A stretch of DNA of 64,000 bases from Leucaena leucocephala (Eukaryota > Streptophyta > Magnoliopsida > Fabales > Fabaceae), in contig CM073515.1 of NCBI GenBank assembly GCA_037074615.1, positions 18,189,001 to 18,253,000 of the forward strand, read 5' to 3'. Shown here one piece after another: positions 1 through 11,332 of this stretch. The notes under the pieces are model-generated. The model was not told the origin of the DNA and searched no databases. It saw only the letters and a list, made by a program, of their open reading frames with translations. Within the stretch, counting starts at the first letter, position 1. Each line of letters opens with the position of its first letter. The translations under genes and the position numbers were made by a program.

Positions 1-1466
1 GTATAATTTTCTCCCCACTATACCTTTATAGAATTGTACATATAAGAAAATTTCTATCAAAGTTAGTTCAAATATACATTATTAAATAGGCTAATTAATA
101 TATAATTATTATAAATAATTAACTTACCCACTTCCTTTAATCTACATAAATTAATTAAATATATTTTATATTAATTAAAGACCATGTGCAGTATTATTTG
201 TGTTGACTTCTAGTGCTGATTCCTCTTTTTTTTTTTTTTTTTTTTTGATACAATGCTGATTCCTCATTACCCATTGCTAATTCCAACATACTTTAGCCCA
301 ACTAAATCAACCCCTTGATAACAAGAAAAACCATCCAAACCCCCAAAATTTCCGAAAACATTAACACTTAATTACACATAAAAATTCACATCGAACCCCT
401 ACCTAATCCTCTGAAACGGTGAAACCCATAAACAAGCACAAATTAATCCATTCAACACATTTTAATTGATGAATTCTTTCTAAATCACGAAATCAACACC
501 CATGTAAAATTCTAACTAGAAATGAAAAATTAAAGGGATGTAGGAAGCTATATATATATAAAAAGTCTCCCTTTATGATTTTGAGCGTCTAAAATGTCTC
601 TCTAGCTTAAATCCACCAAAACCTAGTAGAGTGTCTGATTACGTGTTTTCTCTCCTTTTCCTTATGTTTTTTTTATAACATTTTAACCACCCAAGTGCTT
701 CTGGTATTTGTTAAAATCTTATTACTGTATATTTGAGCAACCGACTAATTTAGATTGATGATTTATGACCACGATGTCTCTCCCCTAGATTTTTTTAATA
801 AGGTGGGAATCGAACACCAATCTTTCCATTTTGTGATCTAGTTGAGTCTACATCTAAAATATCATTTTCCTTATTTATTTGCACATATATTTAATAATAT
901 CTCAATTCATTATATTTCGTTAATATAAGAACTAGTTTAAGTGTTAATTTTGGTCATAAATATTGAAGACCTTAATTTATTATATATATAATATTTATTA
1001 TTATTTTAAATAATTTACTTAACTTATATATTGATATATAGTCTAATATTATACATAGATATTTTGTAGAGATTATATTACATTTGTTACAATTAATTGA
1101 TTTATTTAATTTTATTAATTTATTAAAATTATTTAACAAAGTTTTATATTAAAGATTATAGAGAGTTCATAACAAATGCTACAAGACTGGCAAAAATTTC
1201 TTTAGGAATTTAATGGGGGATGAAACATGAGAGCTATCTGGTCATACAGTGTACCAAGCATGGTTCTACATCACAGGGAGTATTCAACAAGAAAATTTAC
1301 CAAACATTACAACCCTGAACAAAATTAAATGCATATGTTAACTGGCTTCGTCCTGTTTGTTTTCAACAAAGGCATTCAAACTAAGATCTTTATGATAAGC
1401 CTATAATATTGTCTTAGACAAAATCAGACTCTATACAGTACACCAAATAGGTTCTAAACACAAATT
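1..1466. other. AT-rich flank downstream of the glycosyltransferase gene
   Basis: No supported coding region. The stretch holds a T-run near 226-246 and a possible tRNA-derived (SINE-like) box near 800-850 on the minus strand. The last 200 to 300 bases before 1467 probably include the 3' untranslated region of the minus-strand glycosyltransferase gene, but no clear polyadenylation signal can be assigned. Confidence 0.6.
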
Positions 1467-2320
1467 CTAACTAGCTTTTTTCTTCAAGTTTTCAACAAAA
1501 TCTTTCATACTAAGATCTTTCTTCAAATCATCTTCCTTTTCAATTATTGTATGCAATTTTCTTAACCTACTTTCGATTTCCACATCCTCCATCACCATTC
1601 TCAATCCTTCTTCCACATCCTTCACACCAAGTCCATTCAGCCTCATACCCACCTTCCACACTTGAACAATATAAGCACAGTTCAAGAATTGATCACCTGC
1701 AACTGGATAACACAACATTTTCTTCTTGAACCGTATCGCCTCCATCGTCGAATTCCACCCACAATGCGTGAAGTAACACGCCACGGACTTGTGTCTCAGA
1801 ACCTCCATTTGTGGCGCCCATGAAACCACTCTTCCCTGACGGTTTGAAACCCTTTGTATAAACCCATTTGGTAACCCTTCACGCCATGCTTTCTTCAGAA
1901 CCCAAAGGAAAGGCCTTCTTGACTCTTCAAGTGCCATTGCTAAGCTTCTCAACTTGGCTTCGCCAATTGGACTCACCCAACTCCCAAATGAGATGTATAC
2001 TACTGAGTTAGGGTTTTGAGTTTCTAACCACTCCAAACAGCTTTTATCTTCTTCCCAGAAGCTTGCGTGGTTGGTTTGTGTGTGATTGAAAATATGGCCT
2101 AGGGGCAAAAGAGTCATTGAAGAATTATCAACTTTGGTTTCATCGGGAAAGGAATTCACGAGAAGCCATTTGAGAGTTCTAGATCTTTCTAGAGTTCTTG
2201 TCCAAAATTTAAACCTTGCTTTCTTTGCAGCCGCTGTTCCAATCAGCCATGGAAGATCTTCACTGTCTAATATCGGCAATTCTGGTAAAAAGCAAAATTT
2301 GCCTTCATGTTGTGGAAGTC
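1467..2320 (-). CDS. UDP-glycosyltransferase, UGT82A1-like, exon 2 (C-terminal half)
   Basis: Second exon of a family 1 plant UDP-sugar glycosyltransferase, a cytosolic enzyme that moves a sugar from a UDP-sugar onto a small acceptor. In the joined 461-residue protein it supplies residues 178-461. The 44-residue PSPG donor-binding box runs from W345 (WAPQMEVLRH) through HCGWNS (363-368) to the closing GDQ (388). A final Gln is usual in glucose-preferring enzymes. The box reads YPVAGDQ where many family members have a WP motif, and I remember this as typical of UGT82. The acceptor AG lies at 2321-2322, and the exon begins with GA, completing the Gly codon opened at the end of exon 1. The reading frame is uninterrupted to a stop at 1467. 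The acceptor molecule cannot be predicted. Confidence 0.9.
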
Positions 2321-2889
2321 CTAAAATAGAAACAAATAATGTATCAAATAATTAAAATGCATGTATTGAAAGAACGAGTGATGTACGTAATATTGCAACT
2401 TTGTGAGATGAGATTTATTGATTATAATTACACACATCAGTATTACGTTTCTCTCTATTATTTTCCATTAAATACACGCTTTTGTTAATGTAAAAACTTT
2501 GTAATTGAAAAATTAGGTTAAATTACATGAAAGAAAGATCATGATTTTCAAATTCAACATAGATTATTGCTGGCATCACACCTGGCAACATATAAGATGT
2601 GGAAATGTTTGTACTTTTTCTTGTTTCAGAAGGGTCAATGATCACTAACAATATTGTTGACAAGATTTATATAAACACTATATGTAGATGTCATATATTC
2701 ATGAGAGGATTAGTTGCATTATATTATTTATGATTTATGAATAGTATAATATCTTATTAGTATTCTCTCCCCATCATTTTTATAAGAACAATCTCCTTCA
2801 CATAGGTTATATATATATATATATATATATATTGGTTATGGGTGCTTGTCTAAAGTACAAAATATTTGCCTTGAACTCTAATATTATAT

Positions 2890-3146
2890 GGCCACTAATA
2901 TTTAATATAAGATTTATTTAAATAATTTAATTATATTAAAAAAATTAATTAAATTCATTAATATGATATAACTTTTTTAAAATACTCTAATTATTTTCTT
3001 TAAGTCTCTTATTTTTTATTTAATTATTATTAAGGGAGTATTTATAAGATAATTTAAAAATTATTGATAAATATAAAAAATATATCTTATATTTCAAATT
3101 AAAATTAATTTTTTAATTAAATTTTATGTTAAGGATATAAAGAATA
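2890..3146. mobile_element. Stowaway-like MITE, copy 1 (degenerate)
   Basis: The interior shares the stretch ATAAATATAAAAAATATATC and the motif TTTAAATAATTTRATTA with the clearer copy at 55389-55630, and more loosely with 57071-57327. The terminal repeats are eroded here, so the limits are estimated by comparison with the other two copies. It lies inside the glycosyltransferase intron. Confidence 0.45.
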
Positions 3147-4163
3147 GTACCATAGCTGTACGTAACCAACAAACACAAACATGCACCTACGTTCGTTGTC
3201 GGTTTCTTAATAACAAATATTTTTATAAAAAGGAGTTTGATGATAAGCTTTATTATGTGACTTTGAAGTGACAATATATTAGATAATTTAGTAATAAACA
3301 TATATGAAATTTGCCTAAATTTTGATTTAACTATAACTTTACAACTCCCTTTATTCTTTTTAATAGGACCTTTTTAACAAAATCCGAAAATCCCACAGGT
3401 TAAGGAATGTGATCAAAATTAGTTTAAAGTCATTTTTCCCAAAAATTTCTTATAACATTCCAAAACTAATATAAATTTAACCTATGTCCCAATCTATACT
3501 CTTATTTACAAATGCATTACTATGTTTGTAATAAAGGAAAATTAAACCATTAAATGTTTTCTAATGTGATTATAGAAGAAAGAAAGAGAGAGAGAGAGAG
3601 TTTTATATTAATATATTAATTTTCAGATTGTTTTTTTGTCATCCTGCACTTTGATATTGATAAATGAGAAAAAAGAAAAAAGAAAAAGGGGCACCCATAA
3701 TTGTTGTCCATGCGCCATGTGGCGTGTGCGTCTCAATGTGGAGGTGTAATATTCATTATTCATAAATAATGTATAACTTTTTATATGATTCAATGTGGAG
3801 GGTATTTTGTAAAAAATACAAATGAAGATGGCTAAGCTTTGATATATTCACCTTAAAATTCAAATATATATATATATATCCATATTCAAAATAAGCATAT
3901 ATATATTTTCTATAATCTATAAATATATTATACTGACCTCATCATATTAATATTGATAATTGATTATAAATAAGTAGAAAGAGGAAAAAGGAGGACCCTA
4001 ATTGTTTGTTGACCATGTGGGTTGTGGGAGGTTTTCGGACCGTCATTTCTTATCATTCCAACTACACGTACTCCAGCAGAATGAAAAGGCAAAATTTTCT
4101 CAAGAAACAAAACTCATCATTACATACAGGAAAAATAACATAAGCTCTTGGTTTTAGTTAATT

Positions 4164-4196
<33 letters not shown>

Positions 4197-4773
4197 TCGT
4201 ATAATATGGTATTGCACATAATTGTCTCCTTTTAGTTTTTTCATACATTTGATTTTTTTTATCTTCAATATATTATTTCTCTATATATTCAATAGTCTTA
4301 TGAATATAATATTTATGTAGATGTTTATATCTCTCCATATATCCTATTATCTCTAGTATCCTGTAATCATCTCCTATTATTTGGGAATCTTAGATTTTGA
4401 TAAAATTAAGATTGTAAAAATATGTCTATAAATAAAGGCTATATATGTTTTATGTATTTTGTACACGCCTCTAAATAGAAAAAGAAATACTCTCTAATTA
4501 GCTACTCTTTTTCTCTCCTGTATTATGTATTTTGTACATGCCTCTAAATAGAAAAAAAAATACTCTTTAATTATCTACTCCTTTTCTCTATTCTTTATTT
4601 ATAATACGTTAATAGCACGAATGCTCTAGCAAAGGTATAGTATTTTAATAGTCTGATTACTATATATTTTCTTTATGTTTTATGACTTGTGATATTGTTT
4701 ATACTTTTATAGACCATAATTAATCTTTTTATGGCCTGAAGTTATAGAGCTCTCAATTTTTCATCTTATGACC

Positions 4774-5229
4774 TAAATTTCATATAAGTTGAGTTTTTAA
4801 ATCCAAGGCTTGAAGTAAAGTTTTAATTTTTTATATTATAGCTAAAAGCTATAAAGCTTGGATTTTTATCCAAAGGTTATAAGTAAAGTTTTGATTTTTA
4901 TATTATAGCTGGAAGCTATAATGCTTGGATTTTTATCCAAATTTCATAAGTACATCTTTGATTTTTATATTATAGCTGAAACCTATAAAGTTTTGATCTT
5001 TATTCAAAGGCTATAAGTAAAGTTTTGTTTTTTATATTATAACTGAAAGCTATAAAACTTTAATTTTTATCAAAAGGCAATAAGTAAAGTTTTGATTTTT
5101 ATATTATAACTGAAAGCTATAAAACTTGAATTTTTATCCAAAGGCCATAATTTTTTAAATTATAGCTGAAAGCTATAAAGCTTAGATTTTTATCCAAAGG
5201 CCATACATAAATCTTTAATTTTTTTATAT
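4774..5229. repeat. 67-bp tandem repeat, about six to seven units
   Basis: The phrase TATTATAGCTGAAAGCTATAAA recurs with its GCT/ACT at 4841, 4908, 4975, 5042 and 5109, an exact 67-bp spacing, then at 5165 after a small deletion. A further diverged unit resumes at about 5778 (GGCCAGAAGCTATAAAGCTT), on the far side of the MITE that interrupts the array. Confidence 0.75.
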
Positions 5230-5231
5230 TA

Positions 5232-5777
5232 GGGGCCTGTTTGGTTTCTCTCTAAACTATAGTTTTAAAAGCCCTTTTGGATAAAATCTTAGTTTAAAAA
5301 AATTTAAAATAAATAGTCATATTTGTTCAAAAGGGTTTCTGGACCAAACTATAATTTAAAACTATAGTTTTAGATAAGCTTCTCAGAGTAACTTTTAGAA
5401 CAGTAAAAGAGTTTATTGACTACTCAATTACTATTTTACCCTTACTTTTTCTTACACTCTCTCTTCTCTCTCTTATATCTTTTCAACTATCTCTCATCTC
5501 TCATTTATCTTTTCTACTATATCTCTTTTCTCTTCTATTTTCTCCATCTTCTCTCCTCTCTCTTCTTCACCTTCTCTCCTCTCTCATACTTTTAATAAAA
5601 TTATACCATTTTTAGTAATTTTTTAATTATAAAAATCCTTTTGATAATAATTATTAAAACACTCATTTATCTAGAACTATTTTTTTCATAAACTATTTTC
5701 TAAAAGCCATTTTCTAAAAGCTACCCAAAACTCTTTTTTTCATAATCCCTTTTCTAAAAATCTATCCAAACACACAC
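5232..5777. mobile_element. MITE with GTTTGG-type terminal repeats
   Basis: It begins GGGGCCTGTTTGG and ends CCAAACACACAC, an imperfect terminal inverted repeat, with TA on each side (5230-5231 and 5778-5779). It cuts the 67-bp tandem array, so it is younger than that array. The interior is AT-rich with a pyrimidine-rich block near 5455-5590. A similar layout recurs at about 13276-13945. The terminal sequence resembles PIF/Harbinger or hAT MITEs; the TA duplication alone does not settle the family. Confidence 0.65.
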
Positions 5778-6239
5778 TATGGCCAGAAGCTATAAAGCTT
5801 AGATATTTATAATCAATTTGATATCTATTGATATCATAATTTTATATTATTAAATAGTTAGCAGCCATAATATTCTTAATTTTTGAGTAGATAGCCAGAA
5901 ACTATCCTTATACGCTTAAATTGGTTAATTATGATTTTATATTATTAAATGTCCATCAATCATAATACTCTCGATTTTATGATTAAATAGCAGAAGCTAT
6001 CCATATATGTTTATGATAATAAATTTTAGTACCATTATTTTATATTATCAAATGGTCATTAGTCATAGTACTCTCAATTTCCTGATTAGATAGCCATAAG
6101 ATATCATTATACGTTTATAATAATCAATTTATGTTAATAACATAATTTTATTTCTTGATTAGATGGCTAAAAGCTATATCAGTACTTTTGATAATGGTTC
6201 TTTTATAAAAGACCATTATATGCTGTTAGATTAAATATT

Positions 6240-7605
6240 TTTTGATGATGTCAAAAGAGAATAAAAGAATTAAGTTGATTTATGATGTGAAAAGTATTTT
6301 TGAAGTAATAAAAATATTTTTTATTCAAATGAATTTTAAAGAAGAAATTACTAGAGTTAATCGATTATTGACAAGTCCTCAAGCAATCTCCTCAGTCCAA
6401 CAGGAAGGCCAAGAGGTAGTAGAAAAACTCCAACATTGACTCTGATCTAGAGTTCACAAAGATGCTTAAGAAGACTGTACAGACTGCTATTGAGTTTCTT
6501 GGAAAGAGACAAAGGACTCCAAAGAAGCCTACTACCTCAGTCCCCTTAGAGTCACAGCTAGCAAGCCTAGTATTTCTTCTTGGTAACATCAATATGGATG
6601 TTGATATGGCTTTGTACAACCTAAGTTTAGGGAGAGGAAGTGTTGTCCAGTAGTATATGTAAATATATATGTACTTAAGACTAACCATAGAGTTAACCTG
6701 GACCTAATTGAGCCCCTCCACTATTATGAGAGCTAGCCAAGGATTAACGAGCCAAATAACTTAGAGGTAGTTAAGAGATTTTATTGCAACATGGAGATAT
6801 TCGACTCTTTGGATGAATAGGAGAATACCATGGATAGCTATCTAATTACCAGGCTCATGGGCAGAGAGATCAAGGTAAACTTCAGTAGGATTAACCATCC
6901 TATTGGAGCACCTCCCTCTATAGATATGAAGCCTTTTGATCAGGCCAAGGCTTACCATATCCTTCTCCAGACCAACAAGCCTTATTCAAAATCTTGACTT
7001 TTACCCTGAGTCAGATATGTGATCATTACAACATCATCCATTACATATACTCCTAGTACATGCTAGTCAAGTCCTCAAGTTTCAGTTACATGAACCAGCA
7101 AGACTACATCACTTTGGCTAGGATCATCAGTGGAGAGAAGCTCAATCTTGGAGCTTTCATATACAGCTAGATGAGGGGTTTCTATCTGAAGAGGACAAGG
7201 ACTACACCGATACCCTATCTCCAGCTTGTCTCCTTCATCCTCAAACACTTCAACATTCATCATCTAGAGGGGAGGAAGAAGGAAGAGATCAGTGTAATTG
7301 GGATGACACAACTGAACAAGATAAAGATCAAGCTGCCATATGATGCCAAGAAGGGTAAGCTTCTGAGGGACCCTCAAGCCAAGCAGCCAAGCAGCCAACA
7401 ACCAATATCTATTTCTCAGGATGAAGGTCATTCCTCAGATAGACCTCAAGTTTCTACAGCACCATCCTTTCTAGGTGCATCTATTCAGAGATACCTTCAA
7501 ACAAAGTTTACTGAGTTAGAGAGCAGACTTATGGCCTTAAAGAAGGAAGCGGACTTGATCCATGAGAGGCGAAGCTATGAAATCTAGACTTTACCAGAAG
7601 CTCAT
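6240..7605 (+). pseudogene. broken transposon protein gene (plant transposon/gag-like)
   Basis: No single frame is open, but the plus strand reads as a decayed coding region. A segment near 6690-6990 includes EVVKRFYCNMEIFDSL, then MGREIKVNFSRINHPIGAPP, then KAYHILLQTNKPY, which resembles remembered plant retrotransposon-encoded proteins (the 'putative plant transposon protein' family). The following part (about 7000-7590) is proline- and glutamine-rich and ends in a short coiled-coil-like stretch (LESRLMALKKEADLIHE). Several stop codons and frame shifts interrupt it. The upstream open stretches at 6242-6439 and 6462-6653 may be further pieces of the same gene. Function not assigned. Confidence 0.4.
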
Positions 7606-7850
7606 ATTCAGGATTTCTAAGCTTTTAAGGAAGAGATCAAAGAGCGGTAAGATGCATATCGGTAAAACAAGCTGCTATACATGAAGAATTTCCTGATGTC
7701 AAGAACATCTTATTGGCATACCTCAACAACATAGGACCTTCTTTCACATAAGCAAGCTTCTTGGGGTATGTTTGTTAATGAGATTCTTGTCCATTATATG
7801 AAGTTATATGAACATGTTTATTCCTTGTTTTTGTTAAATATTTACTTATT

Positions 7851-9178
7851 CACTAGTACAAAATAGACTTTTTAAAGCCCCATTTTTAAATCAGTTCTCG
7901 CGGAAACGATTTAAAAAAATGACCGGTGGTATTTTTCTAAATAAGGGTAAAATATTTACACCTAATGTAAACATGATCGGTGTAAAAGAAATGAGTGGTG
8001 ACAGTTTTGTAAATAAGAGTAAAATATTTACACCTGATGCACACATGACAAGTGTAAAAGAAATGAGCGGTGTCATTTTTATAAATAAGGGTAAAATATG
8101 CTACACCTGATGGAATGACATCCGGCGTATAATGTCTTTGTGTACATATTCTACACCTGATGTAAATATTCTATACCTAATGTAATGACATCTGGTGTAG
8201 AATGTCCTTGCCATTAAAAATATGATAAAATGCCTTAGTTTTTTGAGCTTCCTTATCTTCACAAATCACATCGTTGTCAATGGAGAAAACTAAACAAGGA
8301 AGAACACATGGTGATAGGAAGCTCTGCCTTCATAACACACTGTTTAAAGCTCACTAAAGAAGAAGATCTAGATATATGATAACCCATACTTGTACTCATC
8401 ATTTTTTATTGTTGAAGTCTATCGTTTTTACCTCTAAAACTCACAAAAGAAGAAGACCTAGATTGAGATGGTAGGTGTCTATTTTTTTGTTTCTTTCTTT
8501 CTGGGCTTTGTTTAAATATATTTCTGTTCACTTTTGACTAGGTAAGTTAGAGAAATTGTGATGATGTTTATGCGATATCTTTAATTAGGTGACGACATTT
8601 CTAGGTTTTCATTTCTGTGTGTATATTAAGATTTTTATTTCATTCATTTCTTGGTTCTATTTAAATATATTTCTGTTTGTATTTGAGCAGGTAACCCAAA
8701 GGACTTGTGACTATATTTTTGTGATATCTTCAATTAGGTGATAGTGTTTATGGGTTTTCATTTATGTTATAGATCTGAGTTTTCATTTCTTTCGTTTTTA
8801 GGTTCTCTACCTTTTTATTTTTTTCTCTTTTTGTTCTCTACTTGTGTTTTACAGGTACCTATTCTTCTTCATCATTTTCCTCCTCCTTTAGATTTATGAC
8901 GAAGAAGGAAAGAATTTTGATACTTTAATGGAGAAACTGGTTTAGAAGCTTATCTGATTTGAATCCAGAGTTTTTTCGATTCTGAATTTTTTTATTTTTA
9001 CCTTACTTTTTAAACCCGTTATATGGAATAATCGGTTTAAAAAAGTTAATTTTTTACACCGGTTGTATATAACCGGTGTAGAATATCAGACTTTCTACAC
9101 GGGCTGTTTTTACATCGGACCTAATCCGGTGTAGAAGTCTATTTTCAAGCGGTTTAGAAAGCCTATTTTCTACCAGTG
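7851..9178. mobile_element. non-autonomous CACTA (En/Spm) element, complete
   Basis: It begins CACTAGTACAAAATAGAC and ends with the inverse of CACTGGTAGAAAATAGGC, and is flanked by the 3-bp duplication ATT (7848-7850 and 9179-9181). Both ends carry the subterminal motif ACACCGGTGTA in many variants (7915-8210 and 9050-9135). The motif is shared with the larger element at 45252-53741, whose terminal sequence (CACTGGTACAAAA) is closely similar. The 1,328-bp interior has no transposase. It lies in the glycosyltransferase intron and splits the older Copia-like remnant. Confidence 0.92.
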
Positions 9179-10737
9179 ATTTAAGATCTTAAATTTATTC
9201 TTATAATTATGATTATCTCAATTTGATAACAATTGAATTAATGTGTTGGAAAACACAATAAAAAATAGACAGAATCTATGCTAATTTCATTGTTACTTCA
9301 TGATTTTATGAGTAAAGAGTGGGAAACCATATCCCTTTGAATTTCACCTATTTTGTAAAAGATCATTTTGCTATCTCAATTTGTAATATGTATTTATAGA
9401 AATTTTGTAGCACTATTTGACAAGCACACAGCCTTGACAACCAAATGTTAAAATGTCTTATGGCACAAAAGGCTTTGGATGTTATATTTATTGTAGTCTT
9501 GTAAACTAATACTTGTTGAAATTCGCTGTGCTAAAGAGAGATGAAATCTCTAAATACATTATGCTTATGAGCGATATAACAAACGCTGATATATTACAAA
9601 TAACATAGTCATGAAGGCTATTAGTTCAAACATTCAATGATATGAAAGAGGATTGTAAAGATGTTTTTATCACAGTCTTGAAGACTGATATCTTGTGGAG
9701 ATTCATGTCATGGAAAAACGAATAGAAATTCTCCATATTTAGAATGTTTATTCATACCATAATCATATATGGCCAATGCTTAAATAAGTAAACAAATGCA
9801 ACAATGTTTTGCCATATTAAAATAGCGAGTGTTGGTTACAATACGGCTATAAGTCATTTAAGCAAATGGCTATGAATTTATTAAAAATAATGGCAAAATT
9901 TATTGTGGGGCCAAAAAGCCATGATTCGTGAAAGAAAGCTCTTGAAGAGCTAAAATGTTAATATTTATTGTAAAGTTAAAAAATATCTATATGCCCATAA
10001 GGCTACATGATAATCTAATAGATATCTATGTGCGCATAAGGCCACATAATGTGAAGATGTTATAGCCCTTACCAAATACTTATTTAAATCTTGGGTTAAG
10101 CAAGAAGATGTGAGTTTAATTCTTGGTGGGTACATGAGGCGTAAATTCTTCCCATTGGGTCAAGGATCAAAAGAAAAAGCTTTAGAAAGGAGTCAGTTTG
10201 GTTCAATTGATCATCGGTGGTTATAATGGGACATGAATTCTTCCCATTGAGTCAAAGATGAAAAGAAAATGCTCCAAAAGAGATATATCATGGTTTATCA
10301 TCCAGACGATAAAACCTGAAGTTTATATATGTATTGTTTGGTATGACTGGTTAAATTATCTTGGATCATAATGATACAAAATATTATGAAGAATGGGCAA
10401 ACATCTATTAAATAACTTGAAGATTCTTTATAGATAGCACATGTAACACATTCTTTATAGAATGCGTGTACATTCTACATCTATTAAAAAAAGAGGAGGG
10501 GTTTATTTATCCTAAATATAAGAATTTAATTAACTTTATCTTCTAAATCTATAATTTTTTTCTAAACTCTTCCTCGCACATATCAATGAGGTTTTCTATT
10601 AAGAACTTAGTTTCCCATGTCAACAATTAGAATTTGTACTTTAAAGAAATCAATATACATTCTTACAAATAATTTATTTAATTAATTTTTTAAATTTTTA
10701 TAAATTAATTATCTAGCTTATGAGGAAGTAGTGGTAC

Positions 10738-11269
10738 CTGCTTTGGAAATGAAGCCACACCGGACCATTTCAGGTATGGAAGCAATCAATCTGTAAGTGG
10801 AAAACATGGCAGGCCAAAATCCAGCAACAACAATCCCACACTTGTTAGCAACTTCTATCGCCCAAGAAGCCAACAAGTCAACCACCACACAAACCACCGC
10901 GCCACCGCAGCCGCCCTCCTCTTGAAGCTCCTGAATCAACCTCTCCAACTGAGAAGGCATAATGTTCTCCATGGCTAATTCGATCTCAAAGAAATCCATC
11001 GAAGCGGCGTCCTTGTCCAATCCATCAGCCACAGCGACCCACTTGATCTGATCATGATCATCATCATCATGGAGATTTCCTTGATTATAAAGCACAATTT
11101 GATTGTAGATGTATTGGGGAAACACCATTATTGGCTCGAAGCCATGGTTCAGAAACACCATGGCTAGCTTTTGCATGGGAGTTACATGTCCCTGTGCGGG
11201 ATATGGCACCATAATGATCCTTCTCTTCTTTGAGTTTGATGAGCACTTCATATTTCCTCTCTCAAACAA
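10738..11269 (-). CDS. UDP-glycosyltransferase, UGT82A1-like, exon 1 (N-terminal half)
   Basis: First exon, 177 codons plus one base. It shows the N-terminal GT1 acceptor domain: the YPAQGHVTPM motif with the expected catalytic His at residue 28, and a VVVDLLASWA motif whose Asp131 is the usual partner of that His. The stretches MENIMPSQLERL and GFWPAMFSTYRLI closely resemble what I remember of Arabidopsis UGT82A1. The exon ends in CAG before a GT donor (10736-10737), and its phase matches exon 2. Joining the two gives 461 residues, against about 460 for UGT82A1. Met1 at 11269 is the longest start; Met7 at 11251 is an equally credible start giving 455 residues. There is no signal peptide, as expected for a cytosolic enzyme. 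The gene appears intact; the enormous intron is the only oddity. Confidence 0.9.
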
Positions 11270-11289
11270 ACCATCTATTTCACATGTAA

Positions 11290-11332
<43 letters not shown>

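Larger units (their letters stand above)
4250..10501 (+). mobile_element. decayed Copia-like LTR retroelement in the intron
   Basis: Around 4380-4610 the sequence looks like the end of an LTR: a TATA-like TCTATAAATAAAGGC, then pyrimidine-rich sequence, then ATAATACGTTAATAGCACGA, which resembles the 5' leader start of many plant Copia families. At 10486-10501 a purine tract (seven A then GAGGAGGGG) matches a typical Copia polypurine tract in the same orientation. Between them are AT-rich sequences with short repeated phrases, a broken transposon protein gene and two later insertions (5232-5777 and 7851-9178). No second LTR is visible after the purine tract, so the right end may be truncated. 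No reverse transcriptase or integrase was recognised, so the superfamily assignment is tentative. Confidence 0.4.
2321..10737 (-). other. 8.4-kb intron of the glycosyltransferase gene, filled with transposons
   Basis: The intron is bounded by a GT donor (read on the minus strand at 10737-10736) and an AG acceptor (2322-2321) and interrupts the gene in phase 1. It holds a Stowaway-like MITE (about 2890-3146), a decayed Copia-like element (about 4250-10501) with a 67-bp tandem repeat, a second MITE (5232-5777) and a complete non-autonomous CACTA element (7851-9178). The 3.2-4.2 kb part is AT-rich with (TA)n and (GA)n runs and a diverged duplication (near 3650-3720 and 3950-4020), and has no gene. 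The intron assignment rests on the precise phase match and on the total protein length. Confidence 0.85.

Noticed and set aside
1547..2355. Plus-strand open frames opposite glycosyltransferase exon 2
   Set aside because: They are antisense to a convincing exon with conserved motifs and show no domain of their own.
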